A stretch of DNA of 25,056 nt from Pyrolobus sp964613695 (GCA_964613695.1 CAZTIR010000020.1:1-25056), one strand, 5' to 3'; shown: positions 1 to 8,218, counted from the first letter of the stretch. Notes: generated by a model from the sequence alone, not told the origin. Numbers and translations: made by a program.

Positions 1-217
1 ACTCTGGCTTATCCTTGCAGCTCTCCTCAGGCTTCTGCCTCTTACACTGACCCTCCCAGGGCAAATGTTTCAGTGTCTTCGATTCTTCGACTATACCCCG
101 ATCTATCCGGGTTCGTTGCTCAGCGAGTATTTTCGATGATGGAGAGGCCCGTGCCCCACAACCGTGGGGCCTGTCTCTGCGTCTGGTCTCCTTGCCGCCA
201 GCCTTAGCTTTCGTCAC
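1..217 (-). CDS. Possible partial gene running off the left edge (unrecognised)
   Basis: On the minus strand a frame opens at GTG (217-215) and stays open to the window edge, about 72 codons. It begins MTKAKAGGKETRRR and is rich in Lys, Arg and Glu with four Cys. I do not recognise it. It lies 57 nt downstream of the M20 gene's stop on the same strand, so it could be the next gene of that unit. Caution: in this GC-rich stretch two plus-strand frames are also open for long distances, and codon use does not clearly favour any frame. The GTG is the only usual start after the preceding stop. It could be a genuine small basic protein or a chance open frame. Flanking sequence to the left would settle it. 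Confidence 0.3.
   Translation of the reverse strand, partial: MTKAKAGGKETRRRDRPHGCGARASPSSKILAEQRTRIDRGIVEESKTLKHLPWEGQCKRQKPEESCKDKPE
151..172. repeat. Small inverted repeat / hairpin in the left-edge region
   Basis: GCCCCAC at 153-159 and GTGGGGC at 164-170 form a perfect 7-bp stem with a 4-nt loop (AACC). An alternative larger pairing joins GAGAGGCC upstream with GGCC-T-g-TCTC downstream. No T-run follows on either strand, so it is not an obvious terminator. It lies inside the doubtful left-edge frame, and its function is unknown. Confidence 0.35.
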
Positions 218-274
218 GGGCGGGTTGGTGGCGGGGGTTGGGGTGGTGCTGAGAGATGAGTAGAAATAATGGGC

Positions 275-1525
275 TTAGAGTATTGCTCCTCCGCCTTTGT
301 TCGGCTTGAGCTTGTGTATTAGCCTCGCTACTACCCTCGCGTCTGCTATCACGTTGCTTATCTTGGCGTACTCGTCTGGCTTGTGTGCCGTCATGTCGCA
401 CGTCTGCCAGACTACTGCGGCCATCCCTCGTTTGCGGAAGTAGCGGGCTACCGTGCCTCCCCCGATTCCTATGGGCTTGGGCTCTATGCCCCGGTCCTCT
501 CGGATGGCCTCGGCTAGGCTCCTTACCAGGGGGTGGCTTGGCCTCGTGGGTGCTCCTGCTGCGTCCTTCATCACGGGCTCTATCCTTACCTTCGCGCCTG
601 TGGAGGCCGAGAACGTGTATGCTAGGCTCCTGATGGTTGAGAGCACCTCCTCTATGCTCCTCGAGGGTAGTATCCTGCAGTCCCAGTACGTCACATCCCT
701 GCCCGGTATCGTGTTCACGTTGCCCACGTTCGGCTCCCTCTTGGTCGGCTCGAAGGTCGAGACGGGGGGCTCGAACATGGGGTCGTAGTCGGAGTAGAGC
801 GTGTGGAGTGCGCGGTCGAGCTCCAGGTTGAACTGCATTGCTAGCCTTGCAGCGTTGAGCCCCAGGTGTGGTAGGGATGCGTGAGCCTGCCTACCCTCGA
901 CGACAACCCTCACCCATAGTAGGTGCTTCTCGGCCACCTCTATCTCGGAGCCGTCCCTGCTGCAGTAGTCTGGCACGAGAACCATATCGTCGCTTCTAAA
1001 GACCCTGGTCTTCTCGAGGAGGTACTTCACCCCATAGTTGCTACCAGCCTCCTCGTCGGAGACGAAGGCGAAGCCGAGGGGTATGGGGGGCTCCACGCCC
1101 TCCTCAACGAGGGCTCTAATCACCACGAGGGACATGACTACAGCCTGGAGGTTGTCCTCGGCACCCCTCCCGTAGACCAGGTCGCCCTCCACGGTGGCCT
1201 CGAAGGGCGGCCTCGTCCAGAGGCTGGCGTCGCCCTCCGGGACCGTGTCGATATGGGAGACTATCCATAGGCGGGGCCTGCCGTGCCCAATCTTAACAAC
1301 GAGGTTGGGTCTCACGCCGCCCTCGGCCCTGGGGTCGGGGGCGTCGTAGCGCTCCACATCCAACCCGAGCTTCTTCAGCTCCTCCTCCAGAGCCTCGGCT
1401 CTCCTGAGCTCACCCCTGCCGCCGAAATCGGGGGGTATGGCTTGCAGCGGGATGAGCCTCCTGTAGAGGTCTACGACGTAGCCTCTCATGGACTCGATAC
1501 GCTCCAGGAGCCTGTCTAGGCTCAT
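275..1525 (-). CDS. M20 family metallohydrolase (ArgE/DapE/carboxypeptidase G2-like)
   Basis: This is a 416-aa cytosolic zinc/cobalt-dependent amidohydrolase or peptidase of the M20 family. Visible active-site elements are SHIDT (H91 metal ligand, D93), GRGAEDN (bridging D124), SDEEAGS (catalytic base E158, metal ligand E159), a later PDYCS aspartate near residue 187, and the C-terminal TAHKPDEY histidine. The dimerisation/lid insertion is present (around residues 200-310, including GRQAHASLPH), so length and order are those of a complete enzyme. Family members hydrolyse N-acyl amino acids, succinyl-diaminopimelate or short peptides, and the substrate cannot be read from sequence. The ATG start at 1525 gives the expected MSLDRLL amphipathic N-terminus. 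The gene diverges from the fumarase subunit across a short intergenic region. Family assignment is firm; substrate is open. Confidence 0.9.
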   Translation of the reverse strand: MSLDRLLERIESMRGYVVDLYRRLIPLQAIPPDFGGRGELRRAEALEEELKKLGLDVERYDAPDPRAEGGVRPNLVVKIGHGRPRLWIVSHIDTVPEGDASLWTRPPFEATVEGDLVYGRGAEDNLQAVVMSLVVIRALVEEGVEPPIPLGFAFVSDEEAGSNYGVKYLLEKTRVFRSDDMVLVPDYCSRDGSEIEVAEKHLLWVRVVVEGRQAHASLPHLGLNAARLAMQFNLELDRALHTLYSDYDPMFEPPVSTFEPTKREPNVGNVNTIPGRDVTYWDCRILPSRSIEEVLSTIRSLAYTFSASTGAKVRIEPVMKDAAGAPTRPSHPLVRSLAEAIREDRGIEPKPIGIGGGTVARYFRKRGMAAVVWQTCDMTAHKPDEYAKISNVIADARVVARLIHKLKPNKGGGAIL

Positions 1526-1602
1526 GCCTCGCGCCGGTTTTGTGTGCGCCGGGCCACCGCTATTCTACCCCACGGGGCCTCCTAGCCCCTGGTGTAGCGT
1601 CT

Positions 1603-2232
1603 TTGAGCGTCTATAGGCTGGAGTTGCCCGTCTCGAGGGAGGAGGTTGAGAGGCTTAGGGTTGGCGACGTGGTCTACATCACGGGTGTCGTGGTGACGGC
1701 GCGGGATCAGACGCATCGCAGGCTTATAAGGCTCCTCGAGTCCGGGGAGAAGCCGCCCATAGACCTTGAGGGCCTCGCGGTCTACCACTGTGGTCCTGTC
1801 GTGAGGAGGGAGGGTGATGAGTGGAGGGTGGTGGCGGCCGGGCCCACCACCAGCTACCGGATGGGCATGCTCGTCCCCAGGCTCGTAGAGCTCAGCGGGG
1901 CTAGGCTCGTGATAGGCAAGGGCGGCTTACCTGACGAGGCTGCCGACGCTCTCTCTAGGGTCGGGGGAGTGTACCTGGCGTACCCCGGCGGGGCGGGCGC
2001 GCTAGCCGCTAGCAGGGTTAGGAGGGTGCTCGGCGTCTACTGGCTAGAGGAGCTGGGCGTACCCGAGGCCATGTGGGTCTTCGAGGTCCAAGACTTTGGG
2101 CCCCTGACGGTGGCGATAGACGCGAGGGGCGGTAACCTCTACCGAGAGGTTCGTAGACGGGTTGAGGAGAATAGGGTGAGGGTGCGCGAAGAGGCCGCGA
2201 GGATAGCCGAGGAGCTGGTAGGAGAGTCTTGA
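1603..2232 (+). CDS. Fumarate hydratase class I (iron-sulfur), beta subunit
   Basis: This is the beta (C-terminal) half of the two-subunit Fe-S hydro-lyase that interconverts fumarate and malate; L-tartrate dehydratase beta is the close alternative. Diagnostic segments are GDVVYITGVVVTARDQTHRR near the N-terminus, HCGPVV, AGPTTSYRMG and VIGKGG. In archaea the cluster-bearing alpha subunit is encoded separately, and no alpha gene is in this window. The frame is open back to a TTG at 1540, but homology starts at SVYRLELPVS. I therefore prefer the TTG at 1603, giving 209 aa, a normal size for the family. Its TGA stop overlaps the TTG start of the next gene (TTGA, 2229-2232), implying translational coupling. 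Family is firm; fumarase versus tartrate dehydratase is inferred from central metabolism. Confidence 0.85.
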   Translation: MSVYRLELPVSREEVERLRVGDVVYITGVVVTARDQTHRRLIRLLESGEKPPIDLEGLAVYHCGPVVRREGDEWRVVAAGPTTSYRMGMLVPRLVELSGARLVIGKGGLPDEAADALSRVGGVYLAYPGGAGALAASRVRRVLGVYWLEELGVPEAMWVFEVQDFGPLTVAIDARGGNLYREVRRRVEENRVRVREEAARIAEELVGES

Positions 2233-3386
2233 CGCTCCAGAAGTGCACCAGCTACGACCAGGGCCTCCTCGAGGAGTTGTCGAGGGTTGCCCGCGGCTCC
2301 TCTCTACGAGCCCTCCTCGAGAGCCTCTGCGAGCCCCCCGCGAGGCTGTACGTGAGGGTTAACACGCTACGCGCCGACCCCGGCGAGGTGCTCGACAGGC
2401 TTAGGTCTAGGGGCCTCCGCGTCTACCGCGACGAGGCACTCCCAGAGGCCCTATGGTTCCCCGTCGAGGGGCCTTTCAGGGTGCCCCTCGTCGAGAAGAG
2501 GGTTGTCGTCGACAAGAGGACTGCTGAGAGTGTGCTGCTCGGGGCCCACGTCTACGCGCCTGGCGTTGTAAGCGCCGAGGGCGTGGGGAAGGGTGACGAG
2601 GTGAACGTGGTCTCCGAGAACGGGGTTGTCGTGGCTTACGGCGTCGCGGAGATGAGCTGGGAGGAGGTGAGGGAGAGGGGGAGGGGCCTAGCGGTACGCG
2701 TCATAGTCTCGAGGTACCGTGCCCCCAGCACCCGCGAGCTGCCCGAGTGGCGGGAGGGGCTCATCTACGAGCAGAGCCTCCCGGCCATGTGGGCCTCTAG
2801 GCTCCTAGAGCCCGAGCCAGGCGAGATAGTGGTGGACATGTGCGCCGCGCCAGGCGGCAAGACGGGGCACGTCTATGAGCTCAGCGGCGGGAGGGCCCGC
2901 GTGGTAGCCTTCGACCACTCTTCCGCCAGGATATCCAGGATGGTCGCGGAGCTGAGGCGCCTAGGCCACCTCGATGGTATTCTCGTTGAGAGGGCTGACT
3001 CACGCTACCTCGACCTAGACTACCCCATGCTGCGCGCGGATAAGGTGCTCCTAGACCCCCCGTGCACCGCGATAGGCGTCATACCAAAGGTGTACGATGT
3101 GAAGCGCCTGGAGGATGCCATGGCGGCCTCGAGGTACCAGTGGCAGTTTGTGAAGGTCGCGGCTAGGATACTAAGGCCAGGAGGCCGCCTAGTATACTCG
3201 ACGTGCACGATAACGCGCATGGAGAACGAGGATATAGTCTCGAGGGCCGAGCGGCTCGGCCTAAGGCTGGTTGAGCTCAGGGCCCCGGGCTCGTCGCGGG
3301 GCCTCGGGGTCCCAGCCTCCAGGTTCTACCCTAGCGTGCAGCGAACCCCAGGCTACTTTATAGCCGTGCTCGAGAAACGCTCGTGA
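2229..3386 (+). CDS. NSUN/RsmB-family RNA m5C methyltransferase with PUA domain (NSUN6-like)
   Basis: This is a 385-aa S-adenosylmethionine-dependent RNA (cytosine-5) methyltransferase. An N-terminal region is followed by a PUA RNA-binding domain at about residues 90-165 (includes RTAESVLLGAHVYAPGV), then the Rossmann catalytic domain. CAAPGGKT (near 204) is the SAM-binding motif, DPPCTAIG (near 276) is motif IV, and STCT (near 325) is motif VI. The Cys in DPPC and the Cys in TC are the two expected catalytic cysteines. PUA before catalytic domain matches the archaeal NSUN6-like group that modifies tRNA, rather than plain rRNA RsmB enzymes; the exact RNA target is inferred. The TTG start overlaps the previous stop, and nob1 follows after 6 bp, placing it in an RNA-maturation context. 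Confidence 0.9.
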   Translation: MTLQKCTSYDQGLLEELSRVARGSSLRALLESLCEPPARLYVRVNTLRADPGEVLDRLRSRGLRVYRDEALPEALWFPVEGPFRVPLVEKRVVVDKRTAESVLLGAHVYAPGVVSAEGVGKGDEVNVVSENGVVVAYGVAEMSWEEVRERGRGLAVRVIVSRYRAPSTRELPEWREGLIYEQSLPAMWASRLLEPEPGEIVVDMCAAPGGKTGHVYELSGGRARVVAFDHSSARISRMVAELRRLGHLDGILVERADSRYLDLDYPMLRADKVLLDPPCTAIGVIPKVYDVKRLEDAMAASRYQWQFVKVAARILRPGGRLVYSTCTITRMENEDIVSRAERLGLRLVELRAPGSSRGLGVPASRFYPSVQRTPGYFIAVLEKRS

Positions 3387-3392
3387 GCAGGG

Positions 3393-3920
3393 ATGCTGGT
3401 GCCGCAGAGGATAGTCCTCGACACCACAGCGTTCCTAGCAGCCCTCCCCCTGATGCTCTACGACGCGATCCTCTACACGACGCCCAGCGTCGTCGAGGAG
3501 GTGAGGGACGCGGAGAGTAGGAGCAGGCTCGAGACGGCGCTGGTCTTGGAGAGGGTTAGGGTTGTTGCACCCCGCTGGCGCTACAAGAGGCTCGTGTTGA
3601 GAGAGGCCACCCGGCTCGGCCTCCACACCAGCCTCTCAAACACAGACCTCGACGTGGCTGCTCTAGCCTTGCAGCTCAGGAGCGAGGAGGGAGGTGTTAG
3701 CGTAGTGACGGATGACTATGCGCTCCAGAACCTGCTCGGACACCTACATATCGAGTGGAGGCCGTTACGTACCCGCGGTATATCGCGCGTAGAGGAGTAT
3801 ATTGTAATATGCCCGGTCTGTGGCTACAAGTCGGAGAAGCCTGGTGAGAAAGTATGCCCAGTATGCGGTACACCCTTGCGGCGGCAGCGTTTATCATCCT
3901 CGTCGCCGCGGCGGCGCTGA
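3393..3920 (+). CDS. nob1: rRNA maturation endonuclease Nob1 (PIN domain plus zinc ribbon)
   Basis: Nob1 cleaves the 3' end of pre-16S/18S rRNA late in small-subunit assembly. The 175-aa protein has an N-terminal PIN nuclease domain with the acidic residues in place: D10 in VLDTTAF, the Glu pair in VVEEV, D in NTDLDVAAL and D in VVTDDYALQN. A C-terminal rubredoxin-like zinc ribbon follows (CPVCGY ... CPVCGTPL). Size and domain order match archaeal Nob1. The ATG at 3393 lies 6 bp after the methyltransferase gene. The last 67 bp, encoding the zinc-ribbon end and a basic tail (SSSSPRRR), overlap in another frame with the start and signal-peptide sequence of the next gene, an unusually long overlap. 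Confidence 0.93.
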   Translation: MLVPQRIVLDTTAFLAALPLMLYDAILYTTPSVVEEVRDAESRSRLETALVLERVRVVAPRWRYKRLVLREATRLGLHTSLSNTDLDVAALALQLRSEEGGVSVVTDDYALQNLLGHLHIEWRPLRTRGISRVEEYIVICPVCGYKSEKPGEKVCPVCGTPLRRQRLSSSSPRRR

Positions 3921-6019
3921 GTGCTGCGCGGGCGGCGGCCAGCAAGGACGAGCTCCTGCTACTCGCCTTAGAGACGGCGATCCACGTTATCAACGGCGAG
4001 AGGCTTCAGGCAGCCCACTCGTCGCTAAAACTGTGCGTGGAGATAGCCACCTCGCCGCCGGGCATATTGAGCGATGATAGTGGCCTCGCAGAGCTGCTAG
4101 CACTATTCTCCGCTATCACCCCAGAAGGGCTGAACACCAGTAGAGCCAGGCTCGCATACCTCTACCTGATAGGCGCCTACTCGCCCGCAAACCCCCTCGC
4201 CGCGATATGCGGGATCCATCTCAAGTCCCCGCAGAACCCCAAGCCCGTAAACAAGCCCACAATGCAGCCCACAGTGCAACAGGGCGGCGGAACCACTGCT
4301 CCAGAGGGCTCGGGGAGCGGCTCTAGCGGGACAGGAGCCGGTGGGAGCACCACTACACCCACCAGGCCCACCCGGGTCCAGGAGCATGGTGAGGCCGGGC
4401 AGGGCGGCGGCTCTCAGGAGGAGGTTGGCGGGGTTAACGCGGAGGAGGTTAAGGGCATGCTCAATGCTGTGAAGAGGCTTGTCGAGTCGCAGACCGCGAA
4501 CCAGCAGACCCCGATCGGGTGGAGAGGAGTGCAGGAGATTGGCGGGCCGGGAACCGAGGCTAGGGACATGTACACGCTATCACTGCTCCAGCTCTACAAG
4601 CAGTTCACCAAGCTCATGGAGGGGCTTGGGGTGCAGCCTAGCATGGTGCAGGGTGAGTACGGCACCCCGAACGCCTGGCCGAACACCCCCTACAACTACT
4701 ATAGTGGCGGCTACAACGAGTACAACAGCCGTTATTACAGCGGCTACCCCTCCGAGAACCCCCTCGCGAGCATCTTCAACAAGATAAACGAGGCGTTTAG
4801 GAGTATAGCCGAGTCGGTTGCCTCGAGGAATCCACAGCTCTCACGCTACGCCTATAACACGTATAGCACGGGCTTCGGCGGCACGGGGGCGGCTGGCGCC
4901 GGGTACGAGTGGCAGAGTATCGAGCAGACGATAAGCTCCGTGACCTCGGGAAGCGGGAGCACGGTGATAGACTTTGATAAGCTGAGCGAGCTGCTCCGCA
5001 GCCTCGCCACCACAGCGGTGGCTAGCAGCTCCGCGCCGCAGGCCAGCGGTGGCTCGACGCCATCCACGATGCCCACCAGCGAGGCTACAAACATCCTACA
5101 CTCTCTCCAACAGATCCTGCGCGCGGTTAGCCACGCTACCCCTCCGGCTACGGGCTCGGCGGGTGGTCGCGCGCCGGAGACCGGCAGGATTACGGGTATC
5201 GACGAGAGGTTGGTGAAAGAGTTTGCAGACATACTGAGGGCGATAGGGGGAGGTAGCCCGCGGGCTTCGAGCGCGCCGAGGGGCGTACAGGAGCCGGTGC
5301 AGGCTACGGCGCACCCGGTGACGCGGTGGAACCCGGCGGCGTCCACGGCGAGGAGTATAGAGCCGAGGATCGCGCCCAACCCAAGCATGTGGGGTCAGGG
5401 AGGTAGGCTAGTGAGGGTCGACATCTCTAAGGCTATTAGCAGCGCGTTGAGGAGCTTCTCCAGCATGGCTTCCGAGGCGTCGCCCTACACGCCCCCGAGC
5501 ATAAGCCTCCCATTCGCACCATTCATACACGTAGGCGGCGCCGCTCCGAGCATCTCGGCGCCATCCTTCGCCGCGCCAGCGCTACCCTCGGCGTCCATGC
5601 CGAGCGTGGGTGGCAGTCCTTTGGTGCTGGTGGCGTTACTTGGACTCGTGGGCGTCGTGTTAGCGGCTGTGCTGGCGCCCAGGCTGCTCGGAGAACTGAA
5701 GGCTGGTAGGGAGATGGCGGCGGCGAGGCTAGAACTAGCGAGCATTGAGCGCAAGGGCGTTGTCGAGAACGAGGATATTGTAAAGCTCTTCGCGCGCATA
5801 CTTAACGTGTTAGGCGCGAAGTGTAGGCCGAAATACCCCTACGAGACCCACCGCGAGTACGAGAAGGCTGTTAAGGGGGAGGCGCGCCCAGTATACCACG
5901 AGGCGGCGACGGTATACGAGCTGGCCAAGTTCGGCCACCGTTCATCACCGAGCTTCCTAGACGTTCTTAGAAACGCTATTCAGAGGCTGCGGAACGCGGA
6001 GTGCCACGGGGAAGACTAG
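3854..6019 (+). CDS. Large secreted/membrane-anchored low-complexity protein with C-terminal DUF4129-like domain
   Basis: This 721-aa protein starts with a signal peptide or anchor (MRYTLAAAAFIILVAAAAL, ending near ARA). A globular segment follows at about residues 30-130, with two Cys (LKLCVEI, AAICGIH). Then comes a long Pro/Thr/Ser/Gly-rich region with short helices, including a Tyr/Asn/Gly patch around residues 268-299 (NYYSGGYNEYNSRYYSGY). One transmembrane helix lies near residues 588-612 (PLVLVALLGLVGVVLAAVL), followed by a tail of about 109 aa. The tail (LFARIL ... PYETHREYEKAV ... VYELAKFG) resembles DUF4129, a domain found with MoxR/DUF58 and transglutaminase-type operons. The bulk is therefore predicted outside the cell with the DUF4129-like tail inside. 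Starts at 3854 and 3863 are both possible. It overlaps nob1 by 67 bp. The DUF4129 assignment is moderate; the ectodomain is unrecognised. Confidence 0.72.
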   Translation: MPSMRYTLAAAAFIILVAAAALSAARAAASKDELLLLALETAIHVINGERLQAAHSSLKLCVEIATSPPGILSDDSGLAELLALFSAITPEGLNTSRARLAYLYLIGAYSPANPLAAICGIHLKSPQNPKPVNKPTMQPTVQQGGGTTAPEGSGSGSSGTGAGGSTTTPTRPTRVQEHGEAGQGGGSQEEVGGVNAEEVKGMLNAVKRLVESQTANQQTPIGWRGVQEIGGPGTEARDMYTLSLLQLYKQFTKLMEGLGVQPSMVQGEYGTPNAWPNTPYNYYSGGYNEYNSRYYSGYPSENPLASIFNKINEAFRSIAESVASRNPQLSRYAYNTYSTGFGGTGAAGAGYEWQSIEQTISSVTSGSGSTVIDFDKLSELLRSLATTAVASSSAPQASGGSTPSTMPTSEATNILHSLQQILRAVSHATPPATGSAGGRAPETGRITGIDERLVKEFADILRAIGGGSPRASSAPRGVQEPVQATAHPVTRWNPAASTARSIEPRIAPNPSMWGQGGRLVRVDISKAISSALRSFSSMASEASPYTPPSISLPFAPFIHVGGAAPSISAPSFAAPALPSASMPSVGGSPLVLVALLGLVGVVLAAVLAPRLLGELKAGREMAAARLELASIERKGVVENEDIVKLFARILNVLGAKCRPKYPYETHREYEKAVKGEARPVYHEAATVYELAKFGHRSSPSFLDVLRNAIQRLRNAECHGED

Positions 6020-6021
6020 AG

Positions 6022-7308
6022 ATGGACTTTATGCGTTACGCTAAATGGGTGGCTATTTCTACCCTCATACTCGCCCTCCTCTCCATCCCCCTCATCGTCA
6101 TTCACATACCCGTGAGCCTCGACGGGACAGTCTATGATAATGGTCCCAGTGGCTTCACACTCCTCCTCGACGCCCTGAGGAGCGCTGGGCATAGAGTGGT
6201 GCTGGGCTTACCCTCGCCCAACGATACAGGTGGGGGTGTAATCCTCCTCATACTCGATCCTAGGTTCTGCGTGGGGTTCTCGGGGCCAAGCTCGGACTAT
6301 ATAAGCATGTTGAGAAGCTGGATAGAAGGGGGAGCAAAAGTATTACAAGTGGTTATTGTGGGTGAGAGCCCCTGCGCCTACTATTTCCTCAAGGCCGTGT
6401 ACCCGGGGGTAGGGGGAGCGTCTAGCGTAAACTACGTCTCCTTCACGCTGAACGGCGTCAGAGTGGTTGAGCCGACGGGCCTAGTGGTCGACGTGGGCGG
6501 TTCGCCCACGCCCCTGATACTATACCCGCCTGGCGCCATTAACCCCCAGCTGGTCTTCATAGGAGGCTCCGACTTCCTCCGTAACAGTGCCGTTGCCAAG
6601 CACCCCGAGTACCTTAAGGCGTTTGTCTCGCTCCTCCTCCCCCAGGCCACGGTCGTGGTCTACACGCTGCCGGAGACCGGCGATGCCGGGATAGCGGTAT
6701 CGCCCTACCTGCTGGCCTCCGCGCTACTCTACTACCTCGCCATGCTCGAGAGGCACTTGTATAGCGTCTCTCCCATCCTCCTAGCGCTACCCTACACGCT
6801 CGTCGCCGCGGCGCTGGTGTATAGGCTTATAGGCAGGGGTCTAGTGTCCCGCGAGGAGCCGGTCTACTATAGGCCCAGTCCCCCCGGCCTGATCGGGGTT
6901 ACGAGCGTCTATGCGAGGCTAGTCTCCTCTAAGAAGATCGCAATGTCGGAGGCTGTCATAATCATAGACAGGCTGTACGACATAGTCGATGCGGCTCTCC
7001 GCTACTATCTCAAAGCGGGTATAGAGGATGTGCTGAAGAGCAGGGACTTGCTCGCGAAGCTGGCGTCGCTAACCGGTTGGAGCCCGGAGCGCGTATATAG
7101 GCTGCTGCTTCGACTATACAGGGTTAGGAGGAAGATAAGGGGGTTAGCTATACGTCCGATAATCTTCCGCTGGCATAAGGAGGCGACACGGTTAACAAGT
7201 GAGGCTTCACAGCTTCTTAAAAACCTAGGTGTGGAGTTGGATAAGATACGTGGGCTGGAGGTGCTCCTAGAGCATGGCGAGCTTAGAGCCCGTGAAGAGG
7301 TTGGCTGA
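6022..7308 (+). CDS. DUF4350-like membrane protein of the MoxR cassette
   Basis: This 428-aa protein has an N-terminal transmembrane helix (YAKWVAISTLILALLSIPLI), then a segment resembling DUF4350 (YDNGPSGFTLLLDALRSAGH). It includes an alpha/beta region with LLILDPRF and a WIEGGAKVLQVVIVGES strand. Two further hydrophobic stretches occur around YLLASALLYYLAML and ILLALPYTLVAAALVY, followed by a helical, basic cytosolic C-terminus of about 150 residues. DUF4350-type proteins commonly accompany MoxR and DUF58 genes; their biochemistry is not established. The frame is open from GTG 6001, inside the previous gene. I chose ATG 6022, 2 bp after the previous stop, because it opens directly onto the membrane helix. 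The gene overlaps moxR by 35 bp. Confidence 0.7.
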   Translation: MDFMRYAKWVAISTLILALLSIPLIVIHIPVSLDGTVYDNGPSGFTLLLDALRSAGHRVVLGLPSPNDTGGGVILLILDPRFCVGFSGPSSDYISMLRSWIEGGAKVLQVVIVGESPCAYYFLKAVYPGVGGASSVNYVSFTLNGVRVVEPTGLVVDVGGSPTPLILYPPGAINPQLVFIGGSDFLRNSAVAKHPEYLKAFVSLLLPQATVVVYTLPETGDAGIAVSPYLLASALLYYLAMLERHLYSVSPILLALPYTLVAAALVYRLIGRGLVSREEPVYYRPSPPGLIGVTSVYARLVSSKKIAMSEAVIIIDRLYDIVDAALRYYLKAGIEDVLKSRDLLAKLASLTGWSPERVYRLLLRLYRVRRKIRGLAIRPIIFRWHKEATRLTSEASQLLKNLGVELDKIRGLEVLLEHGELRAREEVG

Positions 7309-8218
7309 CGCTGTTAAACGTGAGGTTAGCAAGGTAGTCTATGGCCTAGACGAGCCCCTGAAGATCATACTCGCGTCCCTCCTGGCGGATGGCCATGTGC
7401 TGCTCGAGGGTGTTCCGGGGGTTGCTAAGACGACGTTAGCCAAGGCTTTCGCTTCGAGCCTCTCGCTAACCTTCAAGAGGATACAGTTCACGCCGGATCT
7501 CTTGCCTAGCGACGTGATAGGCACTATGATATTCGACGTGAAGACTGGCGAGTTTAGGCTCCGCCAGGGCCCTATCTTCGCGAACATAGTGCTGGCCGAC
7601 GAGATTAACCGAGCCTCGCCGCGTACCCAGTCCGCGCTCCTAGAGGCGATGCAGGAGAAGCAGGTTACCATAGAGGATAGGACTTTGAAGCTCCCGGAGC
7701 CCTTCATGGTGATAGCCACTCAGAACCCGATAGAGTTTGAGGGCACTTTCCCGCTCCCCGAGGCCCAGCTCGACAGGTTCCTGGTCAAGATAAACGTCTA
7801 TCACCCGTCGAGGGAGGTGCTCAAGAAGGTGTTGAAGGAGCTTAGGGTTATACGCCAGTGGCCCGTGCAGCCGGTGGCCACCCGGGAGGATATCCTAGCC
7901 GCTCGGGAGGTTCTCTGGCACGTGCGCGTCGATGACAGCATCCTAGACTATATACTCGATATCGTCGAGGCTACTCACAAGCACCCGCATGTCAGGCTGG
8001 GAGGCTCGCCTAGGGCGGCTATAGCGTTGCAACAGGTGGCTAGGGCGTTGGCGGCGCTCGATGGCAGAGATTACGTCATCCCCGATGATGTCAAGACTGC
8101 TGCGCGTTACGTGCTGCCCCACCGTATCATACTCAAGCCCGAGGCGGAGGTTGAGGGCGTAACCCCCGAGAGGGTTGTGGACGAGGTGTTGCGTAGTGTC
8201 AGGGCTCCAGTACCCTAG
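7274..8218 (+). CDS. moxR: MoxR-family AAA+ ATPase
   Basis: This 314-aa protein is a MoxR-type AAA+ ATPase, a chaperone-like motor of the helix-2-insert clade. Walker A is GVPGVAKT (residues 47-53 region), Walker B is VLADEINRA (D109, E110), sensor 1 is the Asn of IATQNP (N151), the arginine-finger region is AQLDRF (R168), and sensor 2 is GGSPRA. A C-terminal lid domain completes the normal length of about 310-330 aa. MoxR ATPases act with vWA or DUF58 partners to mature or activate protein complexes, often of the cell envelope. Here the DUF58 gene overlaps its 3' end and the DUF4350-like gene overlaps its 5' end. The ATG 7274 start (MASLEPVKRLADAV) is typical. Confidence 0.93.
   Translation: MASLEPVKRLADAVKREVSKVVYGLDEPLKIILASLLADGHVLLEGVPGVAKTTLAKAFASSLSLTFKRIQFTPDLLPSDVIGTMIFDVKTGEFRLRQGPIFANIVLADEINRASPRTQSALLEAMQEKQVTIEDRTLKLPEPFMVIATQNPIEFEGTFPLPEAQLDRFLVKINVYHPSREVLKKVLKELRVIRQWPVQPVATREDILAAREVLWHVRVDDSILDYILDIVEATHKHPHVRLGGSPRAAIALQQVARALAALDGRDYVIPDDVKTAARYVLPHRIILKPEAEVEGVTPERVVDEVLRSVRAPVP

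Noticed and set aside
97..130. tRNA T-arm-like GGGTTCGTTG
   Set aside because: No matching stem, acceptor or anticodon arm can be built around it.
923..1270. 115-codon plus-strand frame opposite the M20 gene
   Set aside because: The minus-strand M20 protein carries all catalytic motifs there; this is a shadow frame.
1808..1870. C/D-box sRNA candidate (GTGATGA motif)
   Set aside because: It lies within the fumarase subunit coding frame and no D box (CTGA) is placed at a suitable distance.
4852..5388. 178-codon minus-strand frame inside the 721-aa gene
   Set aside because: Antisense of a low-complexity GC-rich tract, with no start context or promoter; the plus-strand gene explains the region.
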